In this document: positions 36,832 to 47,900 of the stretch, one piece after another | Layout: each line of letters begins with the position of its first letter | Position numbering within the stretch: position 1 is the stretch's first letter | Made by a program: the position numbers and the translations under genes | The notes under the pieces: generated by a model | Databases searched by the model: none | What the model was told of the DNA's origin: nothing | The model's input: only the letters and a program-made list of their open reading frames with translations | DNA from: Dipteronia dyeriana | Taxonomy: Eukaryota; Streptophyta; Magnoliopsida; Sapindales; Sapindaceae | Direction: 5' to 3' | Length of the DNA: 64,000 nt | NCBI GenBank assembly: GCA_032871835.1 | Contig: CM065300.1 | Location: 2,857,768 to 2,921,767, forward strand

Positions 36832-37271
36832 AGTTAAATGAACATTTTTTATCACGAAACCACGTTAAATTGTGGTAGTAGTTCTTTACTATATTTATTT
36901 ATATAAAAAAAAAAACTGAAAGGGTCATTATTTCCAAAACAAACAATAGAATAAAGCTAGATAAAACGAGTAACATAATTATAAGAAGCAAAAAAAGAAA
37001 AAAAGAAAAAAAAAGAAACCAAAACCAACTTAAATTCAAAAATCTGTTTTGTGTTCTCGAACCAGGAATCACATGGAACTTAAATTATTAATTATATTTA
37101 TAGAATACAATTAGGAACTTGTTATTATAAGATAATAAAGTGAAACTTATGGATGGATTAAACAATTTCACGCGAGAAGAAATTACAAGTCTACTCAATA
37201 CCATCACCACCAAAAATTAGCAACCAATATTTTTCATTCTCACAAATGCCCAATGTGATTCATGGTAAAAG
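36832..37271 (+). repeat. Duplicated segment C, upstream copy
   Basis: About 440 bp recur at 57266-57690 in the same orientation. Shared stretches include TCTCGAACCAGGAATCACAT, CTATGGATGGATTAAACAA (TTATGG here) and ACCAATATTTTTCATTCTC. No coding sequence or transposon terminus is recognised. Confidence 0.85.
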
Positions 37272-37893
37272 TGCTCAAACAACGGTGCAACAACTTCGAA
37301 ACGAGCCATGTGTCAACCAGGCACAGTGGTGTAAATATAGACCGGGCTGAAACAGGTCGGTCTGTCCGACATGCGAAGAGAGACGGTCAGCACCAAAAAG
37401 TGGCAGGTCGGACCAAGCCCGGTATATAGGCATGTAGGCGGGCCGCGTGCCGTGTCATAGGGGTCAGGTCCGACTGATCGACCCACCACGGCACGTAGAC
37501 CCCGATTTCGACCATTAGAATATTTTTTTTAAAAAAAAATCCCTCAAACGACTGAAATTTAAAATTCAACCGTTGACTGATGTCAGTCAACAATTGAATT
37601 TTGAATTTCAACCGTTGAAGCCAAAAAAAATTACAAAACCCCCATAAAGTCTTCTAATTTTATTTTGACCCACAGTTCAAATTTTTCTATAAATACTTCC
37701 ATCCATTTCATTTTTCATTCACTCTCTCTCATTCTCTCAAATCTCAATCACTACATTCTCCAATTCTCATTTCTCTACACATTTTCATTCAATTTCATTC
37801 AATTTCATTCTTAGTCTCTCTCCCTACAAAATTTGTAATACTAATTTCCTATCTTATACTCTAGTTTTTCCACCAACACACCAAAGTTTAAAG

Positions 37894-39109
37894 GTATATT
37901 TTTCTTATTATTTTTGTTGAAACATTTTTTGTTTGTAAATTTATAATTTTTTGTTTAGACTTTAGTTATTAATTGTTATTATTTTTATTTAGTTAGTAAG
38001 TTTATCATTTTATGTACATACTTGGTTGATAATTTTAATATTATTGTTTAGTAAAATAAGATTTTTAAGTTTAGTATTAATTTTAAAATTTTTTGTTAGT
38101 AAATTTATCAATATAATTTGTATTAGTGAATTTTAATATTTTTGTTAGTGAATTTATCAATTTATTTTGTATTAGTGATTTTTAATATTTTTTGTTAGTA
38201 AATTATTAATTTTAAGTGTAGTAGTTAATTTAATATTTGTTGTTAGTATATTACGAATTTTAAGTGTAGTGGTTAATTTTAATATGTTTTGTTAGTAAAT
38301 TATGATTTTTAAGTGTAGTAATAATTTTAATATTTGTTGTTAGTAAATTTATCAATTTAATTTGTATTGGTGAATTTTAATATTTTTTATTAGTATATTT
38401 ATCAATTTAATTTGTATTAGTGATTTTTAATATTTTTTGTTAGTAAATTATTAATTTCAAGTATAGTAGTTAATTTTAATATTTGATGTTAGTATATTAT
38501 GAATTTTAAGTGTAGTTGTTAATTGTAATATGTTTTGTTAGTAAATTATGATTTTTATGTGTAGTATTAATTTTAATATTTGTTGTTAGTAAATTTATCA
38601 ATTTTATTTGTATTAGTGAATTTTAATATTTTTTTTGTTAGTAAATTATGATTTTTAAGTGTTGTAATAATTTAAATATTTGCTGTTAGTAAATTTATCA
38701 ATTTAATTTGTATTAGTGAATTTTAAGTGTAGTAGTTAATTTTAATATTTGTTGTTAGTATATTACGAATTTTAAGTGTAGTGGTTAATTTTAATATTTG
38801 TTGTTAGTATATTACGATTTTTAAGTGTAGTTGTTAATTTTAATATGTTTTGTTAGTAAATTATGATTTTTAAGTGTATTATTAATTTTAATATTTATTT
38901 TTAATAAATTTGTCAATTTAATATGTATTAGTGATTTTAAAAAAAAATTGTTAGTAAATTATGAATTTTAAGTGTAGTAGTTAATTTTAATATTTGTTGT
39001 TAGTAAATTATGATTTTTAAGTGTTGTAATTAATTTTATTTTTTTTGTTAGTAAATTTCGATTTTTAATGTGACTATTAATGACTATATTATTCATATTT
39101 GTATTTCAG
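37894..39109 (+). repeat. Minisatellite filling the leader intron of the hAT element
   Basis: More than 20 AT-rich units of roughly 47 bp alternate between two kinds. One has TTAGTAAATTATGATTTTTA and AGTGTAGTA; the other has TTAGTAAATTTATCAATTTA and TTTGTATTAGTGA. A donor-like AAAG|GTATAT at 37893/37894 and an acceptor TATTTCAG at 39109 place the whole array inside an intron just before the transposase start. Confidence 0.75.
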
Positions 39110-39112
39110 GAA

Positions 39113-41103
39113 ATGGATCATAACCAGTAACCTTATTTTCCTGACGATATGAACATACTGAACGATGGATTTGATCTTTCCGAGACGACCTAGACCCAAG
39201 TGGGACTTTTCGGTTCCGCCATTACATCAACATCACATCCTAAAAGATTAACATCAAATGTTTAGCGGTGTTTCGACGTACATCAAATGTTTAGCAGTGT
39301 TTCGACGTAGTCGAAATGACACTCCTAAACGGGGTGACCGAGCCCAAAGCTAAATGTAAGTTTTGTCCTGAGGCCTATGTCACAAGTAGGAAGGGAACTG
39401 GTCATTTGAGAATGCATATGCTCAAATGTATGCCTGCACATGGATAAGTAGACACTACAATGACACCCAGACGGGTCCGTTACAACGTGGCGGCACGACG
39501 ACGCACATGCTATAGAATGCTTGTCACGATACATTGCACAAACTGATCAACCAATCAATGTTGGTAATGTTTTTTTTTTCATGAATTAATCACATCTGCA
39601 TTCAACCCCTAATTTAAAATTGTTTCTAAAACCACCACTAGAAATGATTTGATGAGATTGTTTGAAACCTAAAGAGATGACTTTATTGCTATATATAACA
39701 TCTAAGTGTCTTTATTGCATTAACTTCTGATATTTGAAAAGCATTTTTCAAACATGACTATTTATGTGTCACATGACATTATTTATATTCTGAATGGAGG
39801 ATAACAAAAAGAATTCTTGGTTTTTGTCCTATGAATTTTGCACATACCGTATAAAATATTGTTAATGTCATTCTTTCTGTGTTATAAACTTATTATGAAA
39901 TCACGCATCACATCCTTTCTATCACATTAGATAATGTATCTACAAATACTAGCTATATTGCATTGTTTGTTGCAAGAAATATCTCGTAAGATGGAGGTTA
40001 TTTCTTCCATCAACGGTGTGCATGTCATATCTTAAATTTTGTTATACAGGCTAGTTTAAAGCAGGTAAGCGACCAATTAGATTGCATCAGATATGTCATT
40101 TCTTGGATTGACAGTTCTAATCTTAGATGCCAAGAATTCAAGAGACATCATGCATTAAATGGTCTCAAACCCCGACGATTCCAAACTGATATGCCGGTAA
40201 GGTGGAACTCTACTTACTTAATGTTGAAAAATTGTTTGGATTATAATACAATCATTACATATTTTTATAACATGAAATTGGCCGAAACTGGTCGTCCTGA
40301 AGCAAAAACACTTTCCTCAGACGATTGGTATTTGGCAAAGGTTTTTGTTCAATTTTTTTTTTTTTACAATACCACTGTAACTCTTTCTAGAGTCTATTAC
40401 CCCACATCTTTCCAGGCAATCCATCAGATAATGGAGATGTTTGAAGCGTTAAACATCTATAGGGAAAATGAAAATCTAGGCCCTACAGTTGTTGCCATGG
40501 AGACAAAGTTGAAAAAATATTGAGCTAACATTCCTCTACTTTATGCCTTAAGTGTTATAGTAGATCATAGAGTTAAATAATATGGTTTAGAAGTCTTGAT
40601 TGAGTTTATCGGTATTAATTTGACAATAGATTATTCAGAACAAGTTACTGATATTCGAAACAAGTTGTTCGAAGTTTTTCGTATTTATGAGCTCATGTTT
40701 GGCAACATTGACACCCACCAATCACCAGAACCGAAGACAGAGCTGAAGCAAATAAGTTAGAGCCTTCTCAAACGGTGAAAAAAGGACAAATAAGCAAGTA
40801 CTTCTTCAAGGCAAAGATCTGACCCATCTTCTTGTGCCGAACTGAATAGGTACCTTGAAACACAGTTCGATGTTGTCGAAGAGTTTGATTTGTTGTTATG
40901 GTGGAAGACCTACGTACATGTATCCGGCTCTGTCACACCTAGAACGTGACGTACCGGTTATCCCCGTGTTCATGGTGTCTTCAGAACATGCATTCAGCAT
41001 CAGTGAACATATAATTGAACCAAGAAGAAACTGTTTGTCTCCAAAGATGGTGGATGTATTAACATGCCTTCGGGATTGGGAGCATACTAAAAAAAAGTTG
41101 TAA
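39113..41103 (+). pseudogene. hAT transposase with BED zinc finger, broken
   Basis: Pieces of a plant hAT transposase appear in the correct order across several frames. First is a BED finger with CKFCPEAYVTSRKGTGHLRM and a following HMLKC (39335-39430). Next is an LDN catalytic-region motif near 39925, then MPVRWNSTYLML and the YPTSFQAIHQIMEMFEALN part (40190-40520). Last is the C-terminal dimerisation domain, with YPALSHLERDVPVIPVF, SSEHAFSISEHIIEPRRNCL and SPKMVDVLTCLRDW (about 40918-41100). An in-frame stop only a few codons after the ATG and many frameshifts and stops show it is dead. A 29-bp segment with ACATCAAATGTTTAGC is tandemly doubled at about 39250-39309. Confidence 0.85.
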
Positions 41104-41775
41104 AACCAAACTGTAGATAATGAATTTATTCGAAATTTCAACAATCTATATGTTGATGAGTCTTCCGGTAGTGGTCAGGTATAGAACTAGGTTATACTTT
41201 TACATGAGTCTCCCGGTTGTAATACGTACGATTGCACTCATACCTGACTTGAAATAACCCGTTTCGTTTTTTTCTAAATAAAAAAAAATAAAAATTACAA
41301 ACCACTGAATATACAAAATATTTTACCATACAAATGAATTTTAGGATATTAACTTAAATTTTAATATTCAATTAAATTTTGAAATATATTTACGTTATAA
41401 AATATACTTTTTTTATTTTTTTTTATTGGAAATTTAAATATACATTAGAATACAAACATTTTAACATATACTTAAAATTAATAAATAATCTTAAACGGAA
41501 TAGAATACAACATCTAAGCTTAATAAACTTTAAATTCAAACATAAAATATAATTAGATAAAAAGACAGAGATTAAAGATTTATTTTTCTCTTTATATTTT
41601 TATATTTAAAAAAATAATTGTATACATACCGAGTTAAACGGACGGGTAGGTGTATACGAGGTTGACCCATACCAAACTCAATAAAAAAGCGAATGAAAAA
41701 AGTTTTGACTCATACCCGATTCGAGTCCCACTTTAAATGCTCCAAAGTTTAAACCCGTTCTGAACAAATTAGAAC

Positions 41776-42581
41776 TAGACATGACGTCGATTCTGATTCC
41801 GGTTCGAAACCGACAATTCCGATTCTAAAGAAAGGGGAACCAGAACCGACCTTTGACGGTTTTGGTTCCGGTTCCGATTCCGATTCCGGTTTAGCAATAA
41901 TGGTAGTTCGGTTCTCAATTTTTTTTAAATCCATAGATCAGTCATCACTCATCAGAGTATTAGACTCACAAGTCACAAAGACACAAATCACTCTCTCAAA
42001 CCAAACCCAAATCACCCCCTCTCACAAATCAACACAACCCAGATATTTATCACTCTCTCTCTCCCAAATCAACCCAGATGGATCGATCATCATCATCTTC
42101 TTTCTTCTTTCTTCTTTCTTCTTCTTTCTTCTTTCTTCTTCTTTCTTCGTTTGACTGGTTTGAGTTCTCTAGAACAACCGATCTTCGTCTTCGTCTGGAT
42201 CGATCATCATCATGCGTCTTCATCTTCTTCTTCCTTCTTTCTTCTTCTTTCTTCTTCTTTCTTCTTCATAGTCGGTCGGTCATGGGTTTGGATTTGTGGT
42301 GGTGGGTTGAGAGAGAATGAGTTTGAAAGAAAAAGAAACTGCGTTGAAGGGTTTGAAAGAATAAAAAGATTTTATATTAGTGCCAATTAGGGTTGAAATA
42401 AAAATAAAAATAAAAATAAAAATTTACAGAACCGTCCGGTTCGACCAAAATAGGAATTGAAACTGGAACCGTGTACTGTAGTGGTTCCGGTTCGGAACCA
42501 AAAACCCCGGTTCAGTTACGATTTTTTCTGTACTGGTTTCGATTCGGTTCAACGGTTCGAACTGAACTGCCGCCGTGTTTA
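41776..42581. mobile_element. Non-autonomous hAT element (806 bp)
   Basis: The left end TAGACATGACGTCG matches the family of the 267-bp element at 36.5 kb. The right end reads CGCCGTGTTTA. Flanks ATTAGAAC and ATCGGAAC form an 8-bp duplication with two mismatches. Sub-termini are rich in GGTTCCGGTTC. The interior carries a TTCTTTC microsatellite present twice (about 42092-42148 and 42214-42269), each copy preceded by TGGATCGATCATCATCAT. No gene is recognised. Confidence 0.65.
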
Positions 42582-43010
42582 ATCGGAACCTCACCGGATT
42601 GGGCTAGCAGGTGATTTTTGTCATCTCAACCCGCACACAATGCCAGAATCTGGGTGTCTGAAACTGGTACCATTCTACTAATACTCCTCATTTGATCTTT
42701 AGGCGTGTTCCACAACCAATTATTGGCTGTCAATAATAATTGGTGCGTGAAGATTACATGCCATAAAAGTAGGGCGAGAATAGGCATTTTCACTGGAAAA
42801 GTAGGTGTTATGTAGCCTCCTTTTGTTATTACCAGGCAAGTCACCATTTTCGGTTGTCACTATTAAAAGAGACCACCGTGAGTAGTTAAATAATAATTAC
42901 TATACCTAATATTCTTCTCTCTCCTCTTTAACTCACTAATCACTATCGCGTGACCAAGTTTGTTGAGATTAGAATTGTTGACTCATGTAAGCACTTGACA
43001 AAAGCCGTAC
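42380..43010 (+). repeat. Duplicated segment B, upstream copy
   Basis: The right end of the 806-bp hAT element plus about 430 bp of flank recur at 56515-57118 in the same orientation. Shared stretches include ATGCCAGAATCTGGGTGTCT, GTCAATAATAATTGGTG and AAAAGTAGGTGTTATGTAGC. No coding sequence is recognised in it. Confidence 0.85.
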
Positions 43011-45037
43011 GTTCGATAGTTTTTTCCCCTACAAGTTTAATAGGATTGAAATATAATTATTAATTTATTTTATTTATTTTATTAAAGTAATCAAACAACT
43101 TAAAAATATATAAAAAAAACAACTTAAAATAAAACCTAAAAAATCCTAACTTTTCGTTCAATTGTAAATCACTGAATTGCATTAAATGCAATTTAAAATC
43201 TTAAGTTTCTATTGCCTCTAATTTAAAAAAAAACCAATTTTTTTTCTTCATAGTAAAAATGAAGTTTGTTTGTAATCAAAAAAGGAGATCATGATCGTAT
43301 GTGTTTATATATGATTATAATTTTTTTGATTGTTTTTACTCCTTATTATATATTTATATGTATAATTATTAAAGATGGGTATATATGAAAAATTATTTAT
43401 TTTTAGACAATTTCACTTTTAAAAAACAAAAGCGTTGACAATACATGAGAAAAAACAAACAAACATATTATCAAGTTCAGATTTTAGTCTCTATTTAGTT
43501 TTTAGAAAAATCATGATTGTTCAGTCTTCAGACAAATAAAACAAACGACCCCTGAGTCGTTGGATCTGAAATTGTATGTCGAGGATTCTCATTGAAATTT
43601 CTGCTATTTGATAATAATTTTATATCGGTGCCCGTATAAATTTGAATGTTGTTGTATGAGGTTGAAGCAAGCAAGCAACAAAATCAAAGAGTGTTTGTTT
43701 GTTTGTTTTTGGTTAATTATAGCAAATTATTCTCAACTTAATGATGATCTTTTGGTGGAAATTACTAGAGGAATTGTGTTATATAGAGACTTGGTTTGTA
43801 TACAATGGCTATTGGACGCACACAAGTTGAATTATAGACATAGTAGCATAATATTATGTGGCGTTGGTTCTGAAATAGCACCATCCAAAACCATTTTGCA
43901 ATTATCTTTTAGCTAAGTCGAATAGACTATATATGCTTGTGTGGCAATTAGACTAATTTTTGTAATTATAATTTATATCGAGGTTCATACCGTTGATGTA
44001 ACCTGCAAGTAAATTCCGGTATATATACCATTTCAACAAATTCTATGGGTTTATCATTTATGATCTCATCACATTATATTACATTCTTTTTAATCCATTC
44101 GTATTAGTTTCTTAATTTCCAATCATATATAAGATTATCTTGTAAATGCAACTTTTGATAACTACGTTTACAATTAATTTGTTGATAGGAGAAATTTAAC
44201 TGGGAGCTCTAGTTTGTAATATTCAAATTTACTTGTTTAATAGACCACGGTAAGAAACTTTTGGTATGCTATATTACATCTCGACGGACGATTTACCTCT
44301 GCTTGGTGTCAATAACTCTCCACCAAGAGAATGAGAAATAAAAGAACAACTAAGGTGGTAGGGAAGGTGGAGCTACTTAATGGTGCCCTAGAAGAATAGT
44401 GGTCATTATTAGCAATTAGTCGCATTATTTAAACAACTCACATAATGCACACTTGGCCTAGTAATTGAGAGACGTAGCACATTTCATTTATCCAAAATAA
44501 AATAAAATGAAATGAAATATACGGTTATTACAACCACAATGTTGTCATTCATTGTTTTAGTCAATCTAATTTTTTCTTATGAGAATATTATTATGAATTG
44601 CATTAACATATGATATACAAGTCAAGTACAATAAACCATCGGCTAAACAAATATTAGATAAATTAATAACCTCACTGGAATAATAAAATTATGTAAAGAA
44701 GACTATGAGCTTTATATATTTAGTCTTGATATGGCATAGTGTTTTAAAATAATTTGTTATTTCATAACTTGACAAGATACATAAGAACATTAAAGTTATA
44801 TATTATTTTTTTGTAATGTGACATTAATATCTTTAACATACTTGAAGTCCTCTTGTAATGTGTTTCTTTAATCTACAGGTGGGGTGTCATTGAGATAAAT
44901 GTCAATGAGGCCTCCTAGTGGTCTTCTTGCGAGTGTATGACAGACGTTAACGGGAAATTTAAAACGAGAGTCGAGTGGGAACTTTTGTGTCCACCAAGAG
45001 CCTGACCGGTTGGGAAGGTCTTGCTGCATATGTTGCA
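43011..45037. other. Intergenic, AT-rich
   Basis: No credible gene, RNA gene or complete transposon is seen in this 2-kb stretch. Confidence 0.5.
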
Positions 45038-45805
45038 CTAGTGCAGAAAACATAATTCACTATTAACTCTATAAGATTTTGCCAGTGATTCTTCCATAGA
45101 ATTGACAAGGTTGTTGCTTTTGGTGTTGTGATTCATCAAGTGAAGTCCAAGTGTCTGGGGCTTGTCAAAACCTTTGTTACAAATTGGGCAATGAAGTCTA
45201 TAAGTGTTAGGCTCCAATTCACTTTCTTGATCATGATCAGTTTCAGACCTTCCCTCTTTGATCCTCAACACCCCATAATCGGAAGAACAATGATCAACCT
45301 GATCATCCAACTTTGTCTGGCCTCTGAATCATAATCCTTAAGAGTTTGAGCAAAATTTAAGAGATTGCTAGCAGCTTCTACGTCTACGGGATCAACTTCC
45401 ACCTCTTCCTTTTTGAAACCAATTTCCAAGTATACATTGATGATTTCCTGCCTCTCTTGTCCTTAATAGACCCACCACCGAGTGATTCTTTCAATTTCAA
45501 CTGGTTTTTCTTGCTCTGAAGACAAGATTTCTTGTGCCCTACTAACGTCTGACATGAGCTAAACTGCAATTCCAACTCCTAATCGCCTCACTACTGACAA
45601 CACCGACACCTTCTTCTCTCTTCACCATCATAGAGTTGTTAGAGGAGATGTTGAGTTCCAAAGATGAAGAGAACCCATCAAAAACAGGTCGATTCTCTAC
45701 CTTGCCCAACCCATCATAAGCCATATCTTTGATCAAACCTATGTTGACGGAAATCGGAGAAAGTCGGCTTGGTCGGTCAAACCTATGTTGATCGACTTGT
45801 GCCAT
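45038..45805 (-). pseudogene. C2H2 zinc-finger transcription factor, broken
   Basis: Read downwards from the ATG at 45805, the frame begins MAQVDQHRFDRPSRLSPISV. A second frame contains a degenerate finger (FSSCQTLVGHKKSC), in which QTLVGH stands for the plant QALGGH signature. A third contains a better finger, HCPICNKGFDKPQTLGLHLM followed by NH. The set resembles a plant ZAT-like protein with several separated QALGGH fingers. At least two frameshifts and an in-frame stop separate the parts. The Copia element begins 83 bp upstream of the ATG and may have ended its normal expression, but the order of events is unknown. Confidence 0.7.
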
Positions 45806-45887
45806 TTAAAAAAAAAAAAAAAAAACAAAAATGAAATTTGGCACAACAGAGAACCGTTCACAAACGCTACTCTTCTTGAGCTTTATG

Positions 45888-46408
45888 TGTAAGGTTATTA
45901 TAAAATTGTGAGCAACATGTACCATTATATTTAATGTTTATAAAAAACCGAATTGATTGGATTGTTTAAGTAAGTGAGAGTTGACCGGAAAAATCCGTTT
46001 GATTGTGATCAATATTTGTTGGGCTCAGTGTACCTTAGCTACATTAAATAAATGTAGGATATGGTATGAGCTATTGTATATGTGTGGGTCTAGTATGCCT
46101 ATTAGGACTAGCCATCTTATTAGGGTTTTGAGAATCCTTTATGGGTTAGGATTCTAGTAAGTTATACTATATATAGGGGGTCCCTACTCTCACTCATATA
46201 TAGAACGCATTACAGATTTATCTCCCCATTAGATAATCTGAGAAAGGTGAGTAGAGAGTAGAAGACTTTCTATTGTTTTAACTATTTTCTCTGTTTTATT
46301 TCAGGTTGGTTTTCTTGGATTATTCAATAGATTCGGAAAATCCAGATAAGAATTCATGCTTATGTATTTAATACAAATATACATGTTTAATTACGTACAA
46401 CTCTGACA
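45888..46408 (+). repeat. Copia 5' LTR
   Basis: Begins TGTAAGGTTA and ends CTCTGACA. A TATA-like ACTATATATAG lies near 46168. It is followed after one base by the primer-binding site. Confidence 0.93.
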
Positions 46409-46409
46409 G

Positions 46410-46421
46410 TGGTATCAGAGC
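46410..46421 (+). promoter_or_regulatory. Copia primer-binding site
   Basis: TGGTATCAGAGC is complementary to the 3' end of initiator tRNA-Met, the usual primer of plant Copia reverse transcription. Confidence 0.9.
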
Positions 46422-47900
46422 TTCCGTATTTTTACATAGGCTGAATATTAAATTCCCGTTATTATTCCTCTACTGTTTTTAACATGATTATGTTCAATCC
46501 GTGAGTGAAATCTTTTGTTAGTTTGATGATAGGATTCGATTGTTAGATGAATAAGTTTTTAGAATTAAAATTTAGATCAACCTAGATATAGGTTTTCTCG
46601 ATAGGTGAAGTCTGGTTCGTCTACCCAAATCGCCTGGTTTTGATGAAGTAGGAAGGAACAATGGGTTGTGTTTCCTTTGTACCAGACCCGACTGTATCTT
46701 TCATGGGTCTCAACCCAGATTGCATGTGGGTATCAAATTAAGTCACGATCCCGACCAAACCCAGACCCATCAATCTGGGTCAACGCCATCAACCCAGCCA
46801 ACCCAAATCCGTTACTTCTCGGGTCAACATCAAAGTCGACGACTTTAGCTGCTTTTCCGGTCAATTTGCACTCTACGAACCAGGTCGACTGTAGATCACG
46901 ACCAGACGAAGGCCGGTCGACCACGTGAATCGATCGCCCAAGACTCGCTCTTGGAGGTCGATCGATCGCGATCCACACTGGGATTTCTTCGTTCGAGATC
47001 TGGGGTGGATTGGGTCGAAGTTGCGCCTCCATACGTTGTCTTCAGGCGACAGACAGACTGTAGAGGCGGCAACGAATGACAGTTCTAGGGTTTCCAGAAG
47101 GTTGATTTTGCTTGGGCCAACTTTTGAGAATTTGATATTCTTGAGGGACTGATTTGTAATTAATTTAGGCCTTTTCATAATTTTGATATATTTGTGGGGT
47201 TAATTTGCAATTAACAAAACTTACTGGACCCGTTTGCAATTTATAAATAGTTTCGGGGCTGATTTATAATTAATGAAAATTTAAAGGGTCACTTTGTAAT
47301 TTTGAAATGTTTTGGGGCCACTTCATAATTATCAAAATTTATTGGGTTAGTTTGTAATTTTTATAAACTTCAGGGGTCGATTTATAATTACCAATTCTTG
47401 AGGGGCTTTGATGTAATTTAACAAAATCAGGGGTTGTTTTTATAATTTTCCAAAAAAAGTTTTGGGAAAAATTACGGTCGATAATCTGTGATTTCAAATA
47501 GTTATGTTTCTACGTAGTAGACTAATTATTAAGTTTTCATGTTGATTATTTTGTTGAAATTAATAATCTGTGTTATATATTCTTGTGAATTTGATGGTTA
47601 TATTTTCACGTTGTGGCTAATCATTTCGATTTTGATAATTCAGTTGGCTAACAATTATTAATTTGATAGTTTTAATAATTGATTGAATACTCTCTTAATT
47701 TGGATGATTATGTTTCACGTAGTGACTAATCATTAAAGATTTTGAGATATTCGTCGGTAATCAATTATTAAATTTGAACTACAAAGATGAAAACGCTTGT
47801 GTCAATCATTTCCGTAGGAGGGTTATCACATGTGATAGGTGATGTTCTTCTCCGTAAGAGGTTCATCATCTTGTGGAATTCATTTATAGAATGTAGTGAT
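46422..47900 (+). repeat. Copia leader with GC-rich block and two tandem-repeat arrays
   Basis: At 46670-47100 lies a GC-rich block with GATCGATCG and GGTCGAC motifs, without a recognised protein. At about 47150-47450 there is a degenerate repeat of about 30 bp (GGGGT..ATTTGTAATT...AAA). At about 47490, 47590 and 47697 a unit of about 100 bp recurs three times (GGTTATGTTTC-ACGTAGTG-CTAATCATTAA in variant forms). Such a long structured leader is unusual for a Copia element. Confidence 0.55.

Larger units (their letters stand above)
37315..41760 (+). mobile_element. Decayed autonomous hAT transposon
   Basis: This is inferred from a hAT transposase relic (39113-41103), a leader exon with TATA box (TTCTATAAATAC near 37688) and a GTGGTGTAAATATAGACCGG left end near 37327 with hAT-like GGTC/CGGGC sub-terminal repeats. 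The right terminus was not located with confidence: sequence near 41625-41745 has CGGGT/ACCCG motifs but no matching inverted repeat. Outer coordinates are approximate. Confidence 0.5.

Noticed and set aside
37894..39109. CRISPR-like or centromeric array
   Set aside because: There are no unique spacers; the units are contiguous and AT-rich, in a plant transposon intron. Only about 1.2 kb is present, far too short to call a centromere.
46668..47178. Overlapping open frames in the GC-rich Copia leader as a captured gene
   Set aside because: Several frames on both strands are open because of base composition; none contains a recognisable domain.
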